A stretch of DNA of 64,000 nucleotides from Halobacteriovorax sp. (GCA_020048985.1 JAIFLR010000076.1:1-64000); one strand, 5' to 3'. Counted from the first letter of the stretch, positions 25,962 through 34,351 are shown. Notes: generated from the letters alone by a model not told the origin. Translations and numbers: made by a program.

Positions 25962-26867
25962 TTAATGTGTGATTGTTGGTTTACCTGTATCAAGACCTTC
26001 GTAAGATTTTTCGTAATCCTTGAAGGCCCTACGAGCGTCTTGAAGTTCTTCCAATACCCAATGATTGCGAGGGATATTTTTTGTATCCCTATTTTCAATA
26101 TTTAGCGGACTGAAGAAATACATTGGCACTTTCATCAAAAAACAAAGGCGAGACCACTGATTTTTTGAATATTCAGAATAATTGGTAGCTACCGGGCAAG
26201 TGATTTTTTCTGATTTGATAAAGTAACTCTTCCACTCATTTACAGTGATTGGCTTAGACATAAATGTACCATCAAGAACGTACTCTTCACCCTGGACGAC
26301 AACCATAGGAGCGACGTGGAACCACCATTCAAAATCTTCCAGTTGGATGTATCTCTGAGTGTAGAAAATAAAAACTTTCTGGGAAGAAATTCCCATCTTA
26401 GACCACATATCAAATGCCCACATGTGAGCACGTTTGAAACACTGTGAGCGTCTGCGGTCCCCGTCGTTCAACATTCCTTTGAAGATATCCGTAGCTGTCT
26501 CGATTGACTGAAGGTCAGTGGGAGCAAATTCTCTCAACTGATTATACTGGAAGTGATTCAGATCCATCGTGACCGGATCAACTTCTGCCGAGGTTGCTCT
26601 TGCAATACGGTTAATGAACATGTCTTTTGAGTTTTCAGTAAAAGATATTTTTACGACTTGTCCGATAAATGATTTGAAATATTTTAAATTTTCTTCTGAT
26701 TTATGCGTTCTGTAGATTCGGCCATCAGTGCCAGAAAGCACAAGAAGGGTCTCACTACGCTGAGATTCAATAACATTGAAAACAGTTGTGACTAATTCAC
26801 CTGCTTGGGCAAATGCTTGAGTCAGCAGAAAGAAAGCAATCAGCGTTACCCATTTTTTCATGGCCAT
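25962..26867 (-). CDS. Secreted protein-glutaminase-like enzyme (Cys-His-Asp)
   Basis: A 301-residue protein with a signal peptide (about 20 residues). The second half has the motif order of bacterial protein-glutamine glutaminases (papain-like deamidases): Cys143 in SQCFKRAHMWA, His184 in WWFHVAPMVVV and Asp199 in EYVLDGTF. These would form the Cys-His-Asp triad that converts protein-bound Gln to Glu. Residues 25-110 look like a propeptide or small beta-rich domain, as in the known secreted enzyme. In a predator, a deamidase acting on prey proteins or peptides is an attractive but unproven role. The motif match is by eye. Confidence 0.65.
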   Translation of the reverse strand: MAMKKWVTLIAFFLLTQAFAQAGELVTTVFNVIESQRSETLLVLSGTDGRIYRTHKSEENLKYFKSFIGQVVKISFTENSKDMFINRIARATSAEVDPVTMDLNHFQYNQLREFAPTDLQSIETATDIFKGMLNDGDRRRSQCFKRAHMWAFDMWSKMGISSQKVFIFYTQRYIQLEDFEWWFHVAPMVVVQGEEYVLDGTFMSKPITVNEWKSYFIKSEKITCPVATNYSEYSKNQWSRLCFLMKVPMYFFSPLNIENRDTKNIPRNHWVLEELQDARRAFKDYEKSYEGLDTGKPTITH

Positions 26868-26873
26868 AAAAAT

Positions 26874-26893
26874 CCCTCACTTTAATGTGGGGG
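26874..26893 (-). promoter_or_regulatory. Hairpin covering the ribosome site of the glutaminase-like gene
   Basis: On the minus strand CCC-C-CAC and GTG-A-GGG pair around a six-base loop. The 3' arm contains the GAGGG ribosome site, and the hairpin is followed by ATTTTTATG, the start codon. It may be the end of the gmhA transcript, a translational block, or both. Confidence 0.45.
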
Positions 26894-26948
26894 CTTTATA
26901 GATCAAGTTTGGGTTTTAAGGGGTGTGGTATGTACTATTTACAGGTTT

Positions 26949-27527
26949 TTAGTAGTTCTCTGGGAATAGCTGGCGCTCAATTCCCTCGATGAAAATATGA
27001 ATGCACTTAATGTGCACTTCCTGAATTCTGTCGGTAATCGGGGAATTGATAATGAGGGCCACATCAACCATATCTTTCAGCTTGCCGCCGTCTTTACCAA
27101 GCAAACCAACAACCTTCATGCCCTTACTTTTGGCAACTTCTGTCGCCTTGATAACATTGGCAGAATTTCCACTGGTAGAGATAGCAAGAAGAACGTCTCC
27201 TTGTTGTCCCCAGGCTTCGACGAAACGGGAGAAGATATATTCAAATCCAAAATCATTAGCGATGCAGGTAATATGGCCAGCCTCAGAAATTCCTGTGGCC
27301 GGAAGGGGAGCACGGTCTTTACGATAGCGCCCGGTTAACTCTTCAGCAAAGTGAAGAGAATCGCACATTGATCCACCATTCCCACAGCTGAAAACACGCC
27401 CTTTATTTTTGAATGAATCCACAAAAGTGTTAACGGCCTTATCTATAAGGGCGACATTCTTTGGGTCTTCAACAAAGGTATTGAGGGTTTTTTGAGCTTC
27501 TTGCAGAGATGATTGAATATAGTTCAT
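26949..27527 (-). CDS. gmhA: Sedoheptulose-7-phosphate isomerase (phosphoheptose isomerase)
   Basis: A 192-residue protein that follows E. coli GmhA along its whole length, with the SIS-fold motifs FSCGNGGSMCDSLHFAEEL, GRYRKDR, FGFEYIFSRFVEA and LAISTSGNSANVIKA. It makes D-glycero-D-manno-heptose 7-phosphate, the first step to the heptose of lipopolysaccharide inner core. The ATG at 27527 is fixed by the match to the E. coli start, yet it follows directly on the eight T bases of the trxA terminator, leaving no ribosome site. Confidence 0.95.
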   Translation of the reverse strand: MNYIQSSLQEAQKTLNTFVEDPKNVALIDKAVNTFVDSFKNKGRVFSCGNGGSMCDSLHFAEELTGRYRKDRAPLPATGISEAGHITCIANDFGFEYIFSRFVEAWGQQGDVLLAISTSGNSANVIKATEVAKSKGMKVVGLLGKDGGKLKDMVDVALIINSPITDRIQEVHIKCIHIFIEGIERQLFPENY

Positions 27528-27533
27528 AAAAAA

Positions 27534-27556
27534 AAGGCCGGCATTAAACCGGCCTT
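27534..27556 (-). terminator. Strong intrinsic terminator of trxA
   Basis: A perfect 8-base GC-rich stem (AAGGCCGG / CCGGCCTT) with a seven-base loop, followed on the minus strand by a run of T bases that ends at the gmhA ATG. It starts 9 bases after the trxA stop. Confidence 0.92.
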
Positions 27557-27564
27557 CCTTGAAA

Positions 27565-27888
27565 TTAGATTAAAGACGTGATGTTTTTGATGATTTCAGC
27601 TTTCGGCTGGTTGCCCACCAAAGTACTTTTCACTTCACCATTTTTGAAGAAGATCAAAGTAGGAATACCACGGATTCCGTATTTTTGAGCAAGATCAGAA
27701 GCCTGATCAACGTTAACTTTAACAACATTGGCCTTGCCGCCCATTTCTGTTGCAATTTCTTCCAACACTGGCCCAAGCGCCTTGCATGGTCCACACCACT
27801 CGGCCCAAAAATCAACCAATACCGGTTTATCAGAGGCCATAACTTCTTGTTCAAAATTTGCAGAGGTCACACTAGTTAAATTAGACAT
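27565..27888 (-). CDS. trxA: Thioredoxin
   Basis: A 107-residue thioredoxin with the active site WCGPCK and the conserved cis-proline region GIRGIPTLIFFKNGE. It reduces protein disulfides in the cytoplasm. The ATG at 27888 is preferred because AGGAGA lies just upstream; an ATG at 27909 would add seven residues that overlap that site. It is a single-gene unit ending at a strong terminator. Confidence 0.96.
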   Translation of the reverse strand: MSNLTSVTSANFEQEVMASDKPVLVDFWAEWCGPCKALGPVLEEIATEMGGKANVVKVNVDQASDLAQKYGIRGIPTLIFFKNGEVKSTLVGNQPKAEIIKNITSLI

Positions 27889-28019
27889 AAATTCTCCTAT
27901 ATAAAGCACTGCTTCACTTTAACGTAAGAGGATCCTTCGGACAAGATTAAAACCCTTGCGGCACCTGATCAAAATTATCCGAAATGAACGAAAATCCGTT
28001 CAAGTGGTGATTTTTTAGT

Positions 28020-28025
28020 TACAAT
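28020..28025 (+). promoter_or_regulatory. -10 element placed for a leaderless RDD/polA transcript
   Basis: TACAAT ends 7 bases before the ATG at 28033, so a transcript started the usual distance downstream would begin at the ATG. No purine-rich ribosome site is present. The -35 region is poor (TTCAAG-like). Confidence 0.4.
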
Positions 28026-28032
28026 ACTGTGG

Positions 28033-28530
28033 ATGAAACGGAAGGACCTTATCAACGGGCCGCTTGCAAGGGCCCGCTTAAGTAGATTAATCGCGAAACT
28101 CATAGATATAGGTCTGGTGACCTTAGGTGCAGTTTTTTACTATCCGATGGGGCTTCTTTTAGGGGTTATTTACCTCTGTATCTCTGATTCCCTCTATGAC
28201 GGACAGTCCATCGGTAAGCGTTTGATGGGATTCGGGGTCATTTCCTTAGTTGACGGCTCGCCCTGCTCCACCCGCCAGTCCTTTATTCGTAATCTACCTT
28301 TTACAGTTCCTCTCTTCTTTTTGATTTTTCCATTTTGGGGCTGGGTCTTTTCAGCTATTTTTGCAGTGCCTTTAGCCTTAATGGAAGTGTACTTCTTGTT
28401 TAAACAAAATTCAGTTCACCGCCTGGGGGACATTATGGCCGATACCACCGTTATCGCTAATGATGGCACCAGATTGGATTTGCGAAAGCAGAAGGCTCCG
28501 TGGTTTGATAGCCGTCCCGTTCCCATGTAA
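28033..28530 (+). CDS. RDD-family membrane protein
   Basis: A 165-residue protein of the RDD family: ARLSRLIAKLIDIGLV carries the first Arg and Asp, and SVHRLGDIMADTTVI is the usual C-terminal motif. Three or four membrane segments lie between, with the GKRLMG motif after the second. The role of RDD proteins is poorly defined; some act in ion or small-solute transport. It has no ribosome site, and its stop is 9 bases before the polA start, so it is probably cotranscribed with polA. Confidence 0.82.
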   Translation: MKRKDLINGPLARARLSRLIAKLIDIGLVTLGAVFYYPMGLLLGVIYLCISDSLYDGQSIGKRLMGFGVISLVDGSPCSTRQSFIRNLPFTVPLFFLIFPFWGWVFSAIFAVPLALMEVYFLFKQNSVHRLGDIMADTTVIANDGTRLDLRKQKAPWFDSRPVPM

Positions 28531-28539
28531 TAGGTGAAT

Positions 28540-31167
28540 ATGAAAAAATTAATTATTATTGATATCTCGAATTATATCTTTCGTGCATTCTTTGCCATTC
28601 GGCCACTCCATGCCCCGGATGGAACACCAGTAAATGCCGTTTATGGTGTGTTGAGCATGATTCACAACATGATTGTGAAACACAAACCAACCCACATCCT
28701 GATTGCAAAAGATACGAAAGAAGGATCTTTTAGAAAGGAAATTTATCCTGAGTATAAGGCGCATCGAACTGAGCCGCCTGACGAGCTAATTCCCCAATTT
28801 GCCTTAGTTGATGAACTCATACAGGCTTTGGGAATTCCAGAAATCAAAATGGCCAGATATGAAGCTGATGATGTGATTGGCTCAGTGGCCATCCAGTGGA
28901 AAGATTATTTTGAAGAGATCCTGATTGCTTCCGGTGATAAAGACCTCATGCAGTTTGTTGATGGTCCCATCAAAATGCTGGATACCATGAAGGATAAAAC
29001 TTACGAGCGAGAAGACGTTAAAGATAAAATGGGTGTCTACCCGGAACAGATCGTGGACTATCTCGCTTTGATTGGGGACACCTCGGACAATATTCCTGGG
29101 GTGCCAGGCATTGGACCCAAGGGCGCTCAGGGTCTCCTCGAGGATTTTGGAAGCCTTGAAAGTGTCCTTGAAAACGTTGAGGCGATTAAAAACAAAAGAT
29201 GTCAGACTGCCCTGATGGAGCATAAAGACAAGGCCATCATCTCCAAGGAACTGGCCAAAATCGTAACAGATTTAAAGCTCGCTTTTGATGCTGATAAATC
29301 CCAATACCAATTGAGAGTGACTCCAGAGCTTGAAGGATTTTTTGAAAAAGTTGGATTTCGTACATGGCTGGACAAACTGGCCGACTTCAAACCAATAGCA
29401 CCAACAATCGTTTTGAAGCCTAAAGAAAAAAAGAATCATAAGACTGAAATCTGGACACTCATTGATTTAAAACAAAATATTATTGGTGAGAAATCCATCG
29501 GTCTGTGTCATGTGTGTGATGATGAACTTAACCAACTTCAGACATGGAGTGGTGTCGCCATCGCGACTCAAAACAAGTGCGGTTACCTCACTTTGAGTAA
29601 AGAAGAGGTTTTCAATTTTATTGAAATCCTGCAGGAATCTCACGCTCTGATTATTTGTTATCAATCTAAGCCGCTGCTTCAGCAAGCCTATATTTCAGGC
29701 ATCAATCCGACATTTAAATATTTTGATCTGGCTCAGGCCCATTTCATTATCAATCCAGAATACCGTCATGATCTCTCAACCTTAAGTGAAGAATTTTTGG
29801 GTCATAAGGTTGAGGAGAGTAAAGGACAGGCAGACTTATTTGGGGGCTTGAATGATGAGGATATCTCCTTAAATGGGCAAAAGGCTCAGGCCATATGGGA
29901 TTTATTTCCCATCTTAAGGGCAAAAATGCATGAGCTGGACATAGAGCGCGCCTATGATGAGTTAGATATTCCTCTGATAAAAGTCCTTGCAGCCATGGAA
30001 CTAGAAGGTGTGAACTTGGATGTTCCTTTCTATAAAGAATTAGAAATTGAATTTTCTAAGCAAATTGAAGAAATTGAAGGCGAAGTCATCAAGGTTTCTG
30101 GCGATAAAGTTAATCTGCGTTCTCCAAAACAAGTAGGGGAATTGTTATTTGAAAAACTTCAGTTACCGGTAATTAGAAAAACTAAAACAGGGTATTCAAC
30201 CGACGCTGAAGTCTTAACAGAATTAGTATCACTGAACTTGAGTCCCATTCCGGAGCTTCTTTTGCGCTACAGAGAGGTTGAAAAGCTTCTCAGTACTTAC
30301 GTGAAAACTCTGCCGGCCATTATTAATCCTAAGTCAGGAAAAATTCATACTCATTTTCAACCCAGTAATGCCGCTACTGGGCGTTTGTCCTCTGATAACC
30401 CGAACTTACAAAATATTCCAGTTCGCACAGAGAATGGAAGAAAACTAAGAAGGGGTTTTGTGGCATCCAAGGGAAGAACACTTCTTTCAGCGGATTATTC
30501 TCAAGTTGAATTAAGGCTACTGGCGCATTTTTCACAAGATCAATCGATGCTCGAAGCTTTTCATAACGATCTGGATATCCACCGTCAGACGGCTTCAGAA
30601 ATCTTTGAAGTCCCACTAGATCAGGTCACAAAAGATCAGCGAAACAGTGCCAAGGCGATTAACTTTGGTCTCATGTATGGGCAGACAAGTTTTGGTCTCT
30701 CACAAGCTTTGCGGATTTCCCAAGGTGAAGCTAAAAAATATATTACTAACTATTTTAGAAAGTTTCATTCCGTTAAAAGTTACCTTGATGGATTGAAAGA
30801 ACTAGCAGAAGAAAAAGGTTATGCTGAGACGATGTTTGGCAGACGCCGGGCCCTTCCAGATATCAAATCCACCAATCGGCAAGTTAAGGCCATGGCCGAA
30901 AGAGTTGCCATCAATAGTCCTATTCAGGGCACAGCCGCGGACATCATTAAGTTGGCGATGATTAATATTCAGGACCTCATCTTTCAACGTAAAATGAGCT
31001 CACGCATGATTCTTCAGGTTCACGATGAACTCATCTTTGATGTGGCCCCGGAAGAATTAGAACTGATGAAAATTCTGGTCACGGAACAAATGGAAGGGGC
31101 GGTAAAGTTGAGCATTCCGCTTCGAGTTCATGTGGGCATCGGTAATAACTGGTACGATCTGAAATAA
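28540..31167 (+). CDS. polA: DNA polymerase I
   Basis: A 875-residue family A polymerase. Residues 1-290 form the 5'-3' flap exonuclease (IIDISNYIFRAFFA, the acidic ADDVIGSVA and IASGDKDLMQ motifs). Residues about 300-420 match the 3'-5' exonuclease fold, but the DxE motif of a proofreading site is not visible. The polymerase domain is intact: motif A DYSQVELRLLAHFSQD, motif B with NSAKAINFGLMYGQT, and motif C LQVHDELIFD. It fills gaps in repair and replaces Okazaki primers. ATG at 28540 is chosen, with AGGTG upstream; a GTG lies two codons earlier. Confidence 0.96.
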   Translation: MKKLIIIDISNYIFRAFFAIRPLHAPDGTPVNAVYGVLSMIHNMIVKHKPTHILIAKDTKEGSFRKEIYPEYKAHRTEPPDELIPQFALVDELIQALGIPEIKMARYEADDVIGSVAIQWKDYFEEILIASGDKDLMQFVDGPIKMLDTMKDKTYEREDVKDKMGVYPEQIVDYLALIGDTSDNIPGVPGIGPKGAQGLLEDFGSLESVLENVEAIKNKRCQTALMEHKDKAIISKELAKIVTDLKLAFDADKSQYQLRVTPELEGFFEKVGFRTWLDKLADFKPIAPTIVLKPKEKKNHKTEIWTLIDLKQNIIGEKSIGLCHVCDDELNQLQTWSGVAIATQNKCGYLTLSKEEVFNFIEILQESHALIICYQSKPLLQQAYISGINPTFKYFDLAQAHFIINPEYRHDLSTLSEEFLGHKVEESKGQADLFGGLNDEDISLNGQKAQAIWDLFPILRAKMHELDIERAYDELDIPLIKVLAAMELEGVNLDVPFYKELEIEFSKQIEEIEGEVIKVSGDKVNLRSPKQVGELLFEKLQLPVIRKTKTGYSTDAEVLTELVSLNLSPIPELLLRYREVEKLLSTYVKTLPAIINPKSGKIHTHFQPSNAATGRLSSDNPNLQNIPVRTENGRKLRRGFVASKGRTLLSADYSQVELRLLAHFSQDQSMLEAFHNDLDIHRQTASEIFEVPLDQVTKDQRNSAKAINFGLMYGQTSFGLSQALRISQGEAKKYITNYFRKFHSVKSYLDGLKELAEEKGYAETMFGRRRALPDIKSTNRQVKAMAERVAINSPIQGTAADIIKLAMINIQDLIFQRKMSSRMILQVHDELIFDVAPEELELMKILVTEQMEGAVKLSIPLRVHVGIGNNWYDLK

Positions 31168-31170
31168 GAC

Positions 31171-31197
31171 TTTAATCCATACAGAGAGTGACGATAA
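31171..31197 (+). promoter_or_regulatory. Possible sigma-28-like promoter, leaderless geometry
   Basis: GACGATAA at 31190-31197 matches 6 of 8 bases of the FliA -10 (GCCGATAA). The -35 octamer at the standard 11-base distance (TTTAATCC) is poor. The expected start falls at about the ATG at 31204, with no ribosome site between. Confidence 0.35.
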
Positions 31198-31203
31198 GTC
31201 GGT

Positions 31204-31617
31204 ATGTTTAAATTTATTTTAAGCCTTATCGGATTTTGGTCGTTTGCTGCTTTCGGCATTCCTTGTGATTGCGAAGTGAGAGTTCATTCACCTTTAACAG
31301 GGTCCCATAGAATGTCACCAGTGGTGATCAAGACCTACGAGTTAGAAGATTTTAGTTCCTTTGCACCCAAAAATATCAAGCAGTGCCAGCAATCCTGCCT
31401 GGCCGAATTTCAAAAAGACATGCCGGCCCAAAGATTAAATGCTCTGCTGATCACCTATTCTATGCAGCTCATTGAACAGAAAGTTCTTGGCTTTAACTGC
31501 ACCGGACTCACAACCTTAAAATATCCAGTCCGAGTCAAAGCGAAACTGGCCCAGACGGCACTTGGCAACGTGGCCGATATTATTCAAGTGATCAACCACG
31601 AAGAAGTCTGTTTCTAA
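31204..31617 (+). CDS. Small cysteine-containing secreted protein
   Basis: A 137-residue protein with a signal peptide (MFKFILSLIGFWSFAAFG-IP). The mature part has six cysteines, in CDCE at the start, QCQQSC, FNCTG and EEVCF at the end, so three disulfides are likely. No family recognised. Its stop lies directly against the stop of the convergent rhodanese gene with no bases between, and no terminator is seen there. It starts without a ribosome site, just behind a CGATAA element. Confidence 0.65.
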   Translation: MFKFILSLIGFWSFAAFGIPCDCEVRVHSPLTGSHRMSPVVIKTYELEDFSSFAPKNIKQCQQSCLAEFQKDMPAQRLNALLITYSMQLIEQKVLGFNCTGLTTLKYPVRVKAKLAQTALGNVADIIQVINHEEVCF

Positions 31618-31941
31618 TTATTTTGCGATGGGGTAACCGTTTTCAATCCACAGGTCCATTCCAGCATCATGAACACAAACTAGATTTGTAAAACCCAATT
31701 GATTCAAAGTCTCAAAAGCCGATTTGGCCCGTCCACCACGCTTGCAGTGAATGTAAATGGTGGAGAATTTTTTAAGCTCTTCTGAGCGCTGGCCTAGGAC
31801 ATCGAGGGGAATATTGAGGGCGTGAGGAACGTGAGCCTCGGCGAATTCCTCGGGACGTCTGACGTCTAATATCAATTCGTTAGCTGCTAATTTATCGTGG
31901 AGGGCAAAGAAGTCCGTAAGAGTTAAGTGTGTATTTGACAT
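31618..31941 (-). CDS. Single-domain rhodanese-like sulfurtransferase
   Basis: A 107-residue rhodanese with the active-site loop HCKRGGRAKSAFE (catalytic Cys in IYIHCKRGG), the typical ILDVRRPEEFAEAHVPHALNIP motif, and GMDLWIENGYP at the end. It probably moves sulfur between thiols or carries persulfide in the cytoplasm. TTAGGAG lies upstream of the ATG. It diverges from the M48 protease gene and converges on the small secreted protein with no spacing. Confidence 0.92.
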   Translation of the reverse strand: MSNTHLTLTDFFALHDKLAANELILDVRRPEEFAEAHVPHALNIPLDVLGQRSEELKKFSTIYIHCKRGGRAKSAFETLNQLGFTNLVCVHDAGMDLWIENGYPIAK

Positions 31942-31966
31942 GTTCAGTCTCCTAAAAGGTTTTACC

Positions 31967-31994
31967 TAACATTTCATATCAAAAATACCGATAA
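31967..31994 (+). promoter_or_regulatory. Sigma-28-like promoter of the M48 protease gene
   Basis: ACCGATAA at 31987-31994 matches 7 of 8 bases of the FliA -10. TAACATTT at 31967-31974 matches 6 of 8 of the -35, but the spacer is 12 rather than 11 bases. The start site would leave a short leader of about 15 bases that still holds part of the AGGAGA ribosome site. Confidence 0.45.
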
Positions 31995-32015
31995 AGTCCA
32001 AGGAGATTAAGACTG

Positions 32016-33809
32016 ATGGTCTATACGCTTTTCCTTGTTATTGCAGTTCTATACAACATGAAAAAGTTTTCTAAAGAGAGAACTGTCTTTCTTGATTCAC
32101 TCATCAAAGCAACAAATACTCAGCACCGTGAAATGATTCTTAGTCATACTTTTCATATTTTTATTTTCGAAGCGTTCTTAGGTTTTATTGTCTCCCATCT
32201 GATTTCTGAAGGGGCTTTTGTTATAGGTCTTTTGGGTCTGGGTGGTATCTATGTTGTTCTCTTGGGCTTTGGGCTTTTTCTTTATCAATATTTTTTAAAA
32301 TTTATTGAGAAATCAACTGGGCTTAATCTCCGGCAATCATTTAATCAGCATATTATTAAAGAATTACGTGTGAGTTTTGCACTTATTCTTCTACCAATAT
32401 TGCTATATTCGGTCCTCAACTGGACATTCCAGAATGAAAATCCGAATGAAGCTAGTGGGACGAGTTTCTGGCTTCTGGAAATTTTAACTAATATTATCTT
32501 TGTGTCCGTATTAACTATATCTTGCACAGTGATTATTATGCTGAGACTTTTGCCCAACCGCGAAGTCACAGAGCCCGAATATCTTGAATTGATCAATCAC
32601 CGCTTAAACCAAATAGGAATGCCTAATCTAAGGGTTAAATGGATTGAAACAGATATCAAAAACGCTTTTGTTGTTGGGATTAAGTTACTTCGTTTTTCAA
32701 ATCAGACGATGTTTATCGGCAGAAACCTTCGAACCATGTTAACCATGGAAGAGTTTGATGCTGTGATCGCCCACGAACTTTCCCACTTGGCCAACAGGCA
32801 TATCCACAAACGTGTTATTGAACTTCTGAAAAACTTCATCTCCGCTCTCATGGGCGCTGGTCTCCTCATGCTATTTACCCTGAGCTTTTTTCACCTCTAC
32901 TTTGGTGAGGACATGGGCCTCTATGAAAAACCAGTTGCAATCGTTTGTGTGATGATGTGTATGAGCTGGCTTTTTTTTAATTATTCTCTATTTTTTGATA
33001 CAATACGATCCCATGAATATGAAGCTGATGCTTTCGCTGTTATTAACTTAGGGGCGAGTTTCTCTGCCCTTAAGTCTGCCCTTGTAAAATTAACTGAAAC
33101 TGAAGAGATGCCTGAATACCTGAAATCAAAAACAAAACAGCAAAAAAAGAGAAGTCGGTTCTCGAAGATTTTCAGCACTCACCCGGAATTATCCGAACGT
33201 ATAAGTTCTTTGGAACATAAAATAGAAATGGGGCTTCCCTTCAACTATTACCTCTCAACACCTCAGAAAATTCGCTCCTCCCTTAGGTTTTGCATGCAGT
33301 GGAAGGTTTCTGTTCCAATGGCCTTTGGGTTTGTCCTTTTTTCTATTTGGACGACTCTTGCCATCAGAGACGGTGGGCGCCTGGTGAGTTTTATTAACGA
33401 GCAAAGTCCTCAAGCGGTATTAGAGAATGATTTTATTGCTAAAAATATTAATTCAAAGCCTTTCCTGATTGGGAAGAGTCTTATGTATTACATTGTGCAA
33501 AGACAAGATCCGGGCTTGATTGATTTTTATATTGATAAAGGTGCTGACCCAGGAAGAACACTGATCTATTTATCTGAGACGAAAAACTTTGATTTGTTTC
33601 GAGGCTATTATCCTACGCTGGCGCAGAATCTCTCCCATGATGAGTACTACTTGATTCTATTGAAGAGTGCAGACGTTAATTTTACTGAAGGCTACCGCTA
33701 CCTGGTGAATTCATCGAGATTTGATTCACTTAATCCTGACTATAAAGCCGAGCTGGCAAGAAACCACAAGCCAACGACAGACAGACGTCCAGCATCTACT
33801 CCTAAATAA
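32016..33809 (+). CDS. M48-family membrane metalloprotease with ankyrin-like tail
   Basis: A 597-residue protein with four membrane segments before the catalytic site, HELSH (in VIAHELSHLANRH, about residue 250), which is the HExxH zinc motif of M48 (HtpX/Ste24) proteases. The third ligand is probably the Glu in SHEYEADAF. Another hydrophobic segment lies near residue 435. The last 120 residues contain ankyrin-like units (DPGLIDFYIDKGADPGRTLIYL and similar), unusual for HtpX. The active site probably faces the cytoplasm and acts on membrane proteins. AGGAGA lies upstream. Confidence 0.88.
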   Translation: MVYTLFLVIAVLYNMKKFSKERTVFLDSLIKATNTQHREMILSHTFHIFIFEAFLGFIVSHLISEGAFVIGLLGLGGIYVVLLGFGLFLYQYFLKFIEKSTGLNLRQSFNQHIIKELRVSFALILLPILLYSVLNWTFQNENPNEASGTSFWLLEILTNIIFVSVLTISCTVIIMLRLLPNREVTEPEYLELINHRLNQIGMPNLRVKWIETDIKNAFVVGIKLLRFSNQTMFIGRNLRTMLTMEEFDAVIAHELSHLANRHIHKRVIELLKNFISALMGAGLLMLFTLSFFHLYFGEDMGLYEKPVAIVCVMMCMSWLFFNYSLFFDTIRSHEYEADAFAVINLGASFSALKSALVKLTETEEMPEYLKSKTKQQKKRSRFSKIFSTHPELSERISSLEHKIEMGLPFNYYLSTPQKIRSSLRFCMQWKVSVPMAFGFVLFSIWTTLAIRDGGRLVSFINEQSPQAVLENDFIAKNINSKPFLIGKSLMYYIVQRQDPGLIDFYIDKGADPGRTLIYLSETKNFDLFRGYYPTLAQNLSHDEYYLILLKSADVNFTEGYRYLVNSSRFDSLNPDYKAELARNHKPTTDRRPASTPK

Positions 33810-33838
33810 AGTTTTAAAAAAAAGAAAAAAAGGGAGTT

Positions 33839-34351
33839 TTATTTCCAGTCTACGATATAGGCGGAATCTATTTTCATGCCGGTGCCGGTTGGATTTGTCA
33901 GTTGTGCTTTGACCGAAGAACCTTTATCCATAGGGAAAACCATACTTTCAAGATCTCTGGTATTTGAAATAATTACTAAGCCACTGCTTGATTCACATTT
34001 CTCAAAGGCCAGCTCTTTTACACTTGTCGAAGATCGGTACGAACAACTGAATTCATAATCACCATTGCTAAACAAGTTGTAGTAGATCTTAACTTTCTTG
34101 CCAGTGGCATTGCCTTCTTGGGCGACTAGATTACTCGGGAGTTTAAACCAAGCACTCTCTTGAAGTTCATAAGTTTTAATAGGGGAGAGTGTTTCATTGA
34201 TTTGAAGAGTCAGCGCTGAGGGCAATTCTTGTTCTTGTCCTTGCGTGCTGCCGCCGATGGTTTCTGGGTCGTTGATCTTTTTCCCGCAACTGAAGGCCAA
34301 CGCCAAACTCATTAGGGGACAAAGTCTTTTTTTAAGTATCGAGAGCATCAT
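33839..34351 (-). CDS. Lipoprotein of unknown function
   Basis: A 170-residue lipoprotein: two or three basic residues, a hydrophobic core, then LAFSC with the lipidated cysteine near residue 22. The mature part looks beta-rich, with two further cysteines (FSCSYRS, FEKCESSS) that could bridge. Three ATG codons lie within 12 bases; 34351 is chosen because AAGGA lies upstream at suitable spacing. No family recognised. It converges on the M48 protease gene. Confidence 0.65.
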   Translation of the reverse strand: MMLSILKKRLCPLMSLALAFSCGKKINDPETIGGSTQGQEQELPSALTLQINETLSPIKTYELQESAWFKLPSNLVAQEGNATGKKVKIYYNLFSNGDYEFSCSYRSSTSVKELAFEKCESSSGLVIISNTRDLESMVFPMDKGSSVKAQLTNPTGTGMKIDSAYIVDWK

